DNA from: Xanthobacter sp. YC-JY1
GTDB lineage: Bacteria > Pseudomonadota > Alphaproteobacteria > Rhizobiales > Xanthobacteraceae
NCBI RefSeq assembly: GCF_021730305.1
Contig: NZ_CP032674.1
Coordinates: 1,535,001-1,599,000 of the forward strand
Direction of reading: 5' to 3'
Length of the DNA stretch: 64,000 nucleotides
The notes beneath the pieces are model-generated. The model searched no databases. It had not been told where the DNA came from and saw only the letters and a list, made by a program, of their open reading frames with translations. A program made the position numbers and the translations under genes. Below, in pieces: positions 62,989 to 64,000 of this stretch (the first letter of the stretch is position 1; every line of letters starts with the position of its first letter).

Positions 62989-63572
62989 GTCTACGCACCT
63001 GTTACTCAAACCAACTCCGATGAAGATGGCAGGTGCCGATGAAGACTTTGCTAAAGCATGGAAATAAAAGGATTTTTACTTGTCTTAATGGGGCCTGAAC
63101 AGGACCTTCCCGAAGCGTAAACACAAGGCTCAGCTTTCGCATTTTGCGAAGCGGGCAAGTTTTCGGCTCATGGTGTTGAAAAGAAAGGCGGCTCGGGCTT
63201 GGCCGCAGGGCGGCGCCGGGGCGGGGAGACGCCGACGATTCAGCACTTGTTCAGCTGTCTTAATGGATCACGAAGTAATGATTGGGCGCCTGCGGGGGGC
63301 GTGCGTGCGCTGCAATATGGGTTTTGTTGGCCCGGCGTCGCGGGGGGTGGCCTTTCCCTCACCGCCCTCACGTCCCGGCTTGTAAGGGGCATCACCTTCC
63401 CTTCACCGCCGTCATGCCCGGGCTTGTCCCGGGCAACCACGTCGGGCCGACGGGACGATGGACGCAGATGTGTTCCCGACCGATCCACGTGGATGGCCGG
63501 GACAAGCCCGGCCATGACGGTGGTTTGGGGCGGGGAGGGTGGCGCAGGGCGGGATAGGCCGCCCTGTCGGTC
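62989..63572. other. Long intergenic region upstream of sciP
   Basis: About 580 bases without a convincing gene. It holds an AT-rich stretch at 63055-63090, TGTCTTAATGG twice in direct orientation (63081-63091 and 63256-63266), one GATTC (63237-63241, a possible CcrM methylation site), and copy 3 of the palindromic repeat (63410-63519). The sciP promoter is expected in the part nearest 63000. Confidence 0.5.
63410..63519 (+). repeat. 110-bp palindromic intergenic repeat, copy 3
   Basis: Left arm CGTCATGCCCGGGCTTGTCC, right arm GGGACAAGCCCGGCCATGACG-like ending, with CCACGTCGGGCCGA and ATGTGTTCCCGA between. It is nearly identical in the arms to the copies at 33472 and 51093, while the central 30-40 bases differ. 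Confidence 0.88.
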
Positions 63573-64000
63573 CTAGGCCTGCGACGCGGCCTGCCGGCCG
63601 CTCACATAAGCGCGCCAGCCGCCCAGTGCGGTGATTTCCTCGGCCTGGGCCACGGCATGGGCCTCGCACAGGAAGCCCGGCACTTCCGAGCCGTCCTCCA
63701 GCCGGAGCTTGCCCACCCCCAGCGGGGCGGGGATGGCGGCGACGAAGCGGCCGAAGGCGGCCGGCTCCAGCGCCCACACCTCCACCTCCAGCCCCGGCCC
63801 GGAAAAGCCGGGGGCGCGCACCACGCCGGGCTTGCGCGGCGTGGTGTCGGGCAGGACGAAGAGGCGATAGTCCGGCGCGGTGCGGCAGCTCTTCACCAGC
63901 ACGCCGCCGGCGCCGGTGAGCTCGCCGTTGAGGGGCATTCCCGTGAGGTGCGCGCCCACCACGGCGATGGGCACGGCATCCGGCGGGAGAGAGGCGCGAG
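63573..64000 (-). CDS. atzF: Allophanate hydrolase, C-terminal part (5' end outside window)
   Basis: The last 142 codons of a gene that enters from the right edge. IAVVGAHLTGMPLNGELT, VKSCRTAPDYRLFVL, KPGVVRAP and FVAAIPAPLGVGKLRLEDG match the C-terminal gamma-glutamylcyclotransferase-like domain of allophanate hydrolase, which follows the amidase domain in proteins of about 600 residues. The frame stays open to base 64000 without a start of the right length. It would act in urea or cyanurate breakdown, usually beside urea carboxylase genes, which would lie beyond the window. Confidence 0.85.
   Translation of the reverse strand, partial: RASLPPDAVPIAVVGAHLTGMPLNGELTGAGGVLVKSCRTAPDYRLFVLPDTTPRKPGVVRAPGFSGPGLEVEVWALEPAAFGRFVAAIPAPLGVGKLRLEDGSEVPGFLCEAHAVAQAEEITALGGWRAYVSGRQAASQA

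Noticed and set aside
1-64000. tRNA, rRNA, CRISPR arrays, insertion sequences or prophage genes
   Set aside because: None was recognised in any gap on either strand; the gaps hold only palindromic repeats, operators, terminators and the riboswitch.

Overview
The window is GC-rich DNA (roughly two thirds G+C by eye) of an alphaproteobacterium, most likely a member of the Hyphomicrobiales such as Xanthobacter or Ancylobacter. That placement is an inference. It rests on the sciP (DUF1153) cell-cycle gene, an aerobic cob cluster with cobG/cobN/cobW, a small two-helix alphaproteobacterial membrane protein, the MHS-type transporters and a CGTCATGCCCGG-type palindromic repeat. No rRNA, tRNA, CRISPR array, insertion sequence or prophage was seen.

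Region 1 (1-10.4 kb) is a catabolic locus that looks built for a sugar or sugar acid. A minus-strand operon encodes an ABC sugar importer (binding protein, two permeases, ATPase), a Gfo/Idh/MocA oxidoreductase, a GntR regulator, an SDR protein and a DHDPS-fold aldolase cut by the window edge. A divergent pair encodes an IlvD/Edd dehydratase and a LigI-type amidohydrolase. Together they could form a non-phosphorylative route: oxidation, lactone hydrolysis, dehydration, aldol cleavage. A perfect 12-bp inverted repeat spans the divergent promoter.

Region 2 (10.4-14.7 kb) has a MocR regulator divergent from a class II (degradative-type) HMG-CoA reductase and a branched-chain-type periplasmic binding protein, which suggests mevalonate use. 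Region 3 (14.7-22.7 kb) is a second acid-sugar locus: GntR regulator, TctC-type binding protein, two mandelate-racemase-family dehydratases, an FAH-family hydrolase, a 2-hydroxyacid dehydrogenase and a fused TRAP permease. A long palindrome sits at the promoter.

Region 4 (22.9-33.6 kb) is mostly housekeeping: a lone M41-like peptidase domain, arsC, the Mrp/ApbC Fe-S carrier, an orphan TRAP binding protein, a repeat-containing secreted protein, and glyQ and glyS separated by two tandem MHS transporters. glyS carries an in-frame segment of about 49% GC that looks foreign to the gene.

Region 5 (33.9-48.1 kb) is a cobalamin-riboswitch-led corrin ring cluster: DUF1636, cobW, cobN, cobG, cobH, cobI, cobJ, cobL, cobE, cobM, cobB on the plus strand, with cobK and cbiD embedded on the opposite strand. 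It is an aerobic-type cluster with CbiD apparently standing in for CobF.

Region 6 (48.1-64 kb) holds a LysE exporter, small conserved proteins, gabD, an AhpD-type protein, an ABC-2 exporter, a Tim44-like protein, a GGDEF cyclase, a DmdC-type acyl-CoA dehydrogenase, a Sua5/TsaC protein with a GNAT enzyme, an HDAC-family deacetylase, sciP, and the 3' end of an allophanate hydrolase gene. Three copies of a 110-bp palindromic repeat lie in the gaps at 33.5, 51.1 and 63.4 kb.
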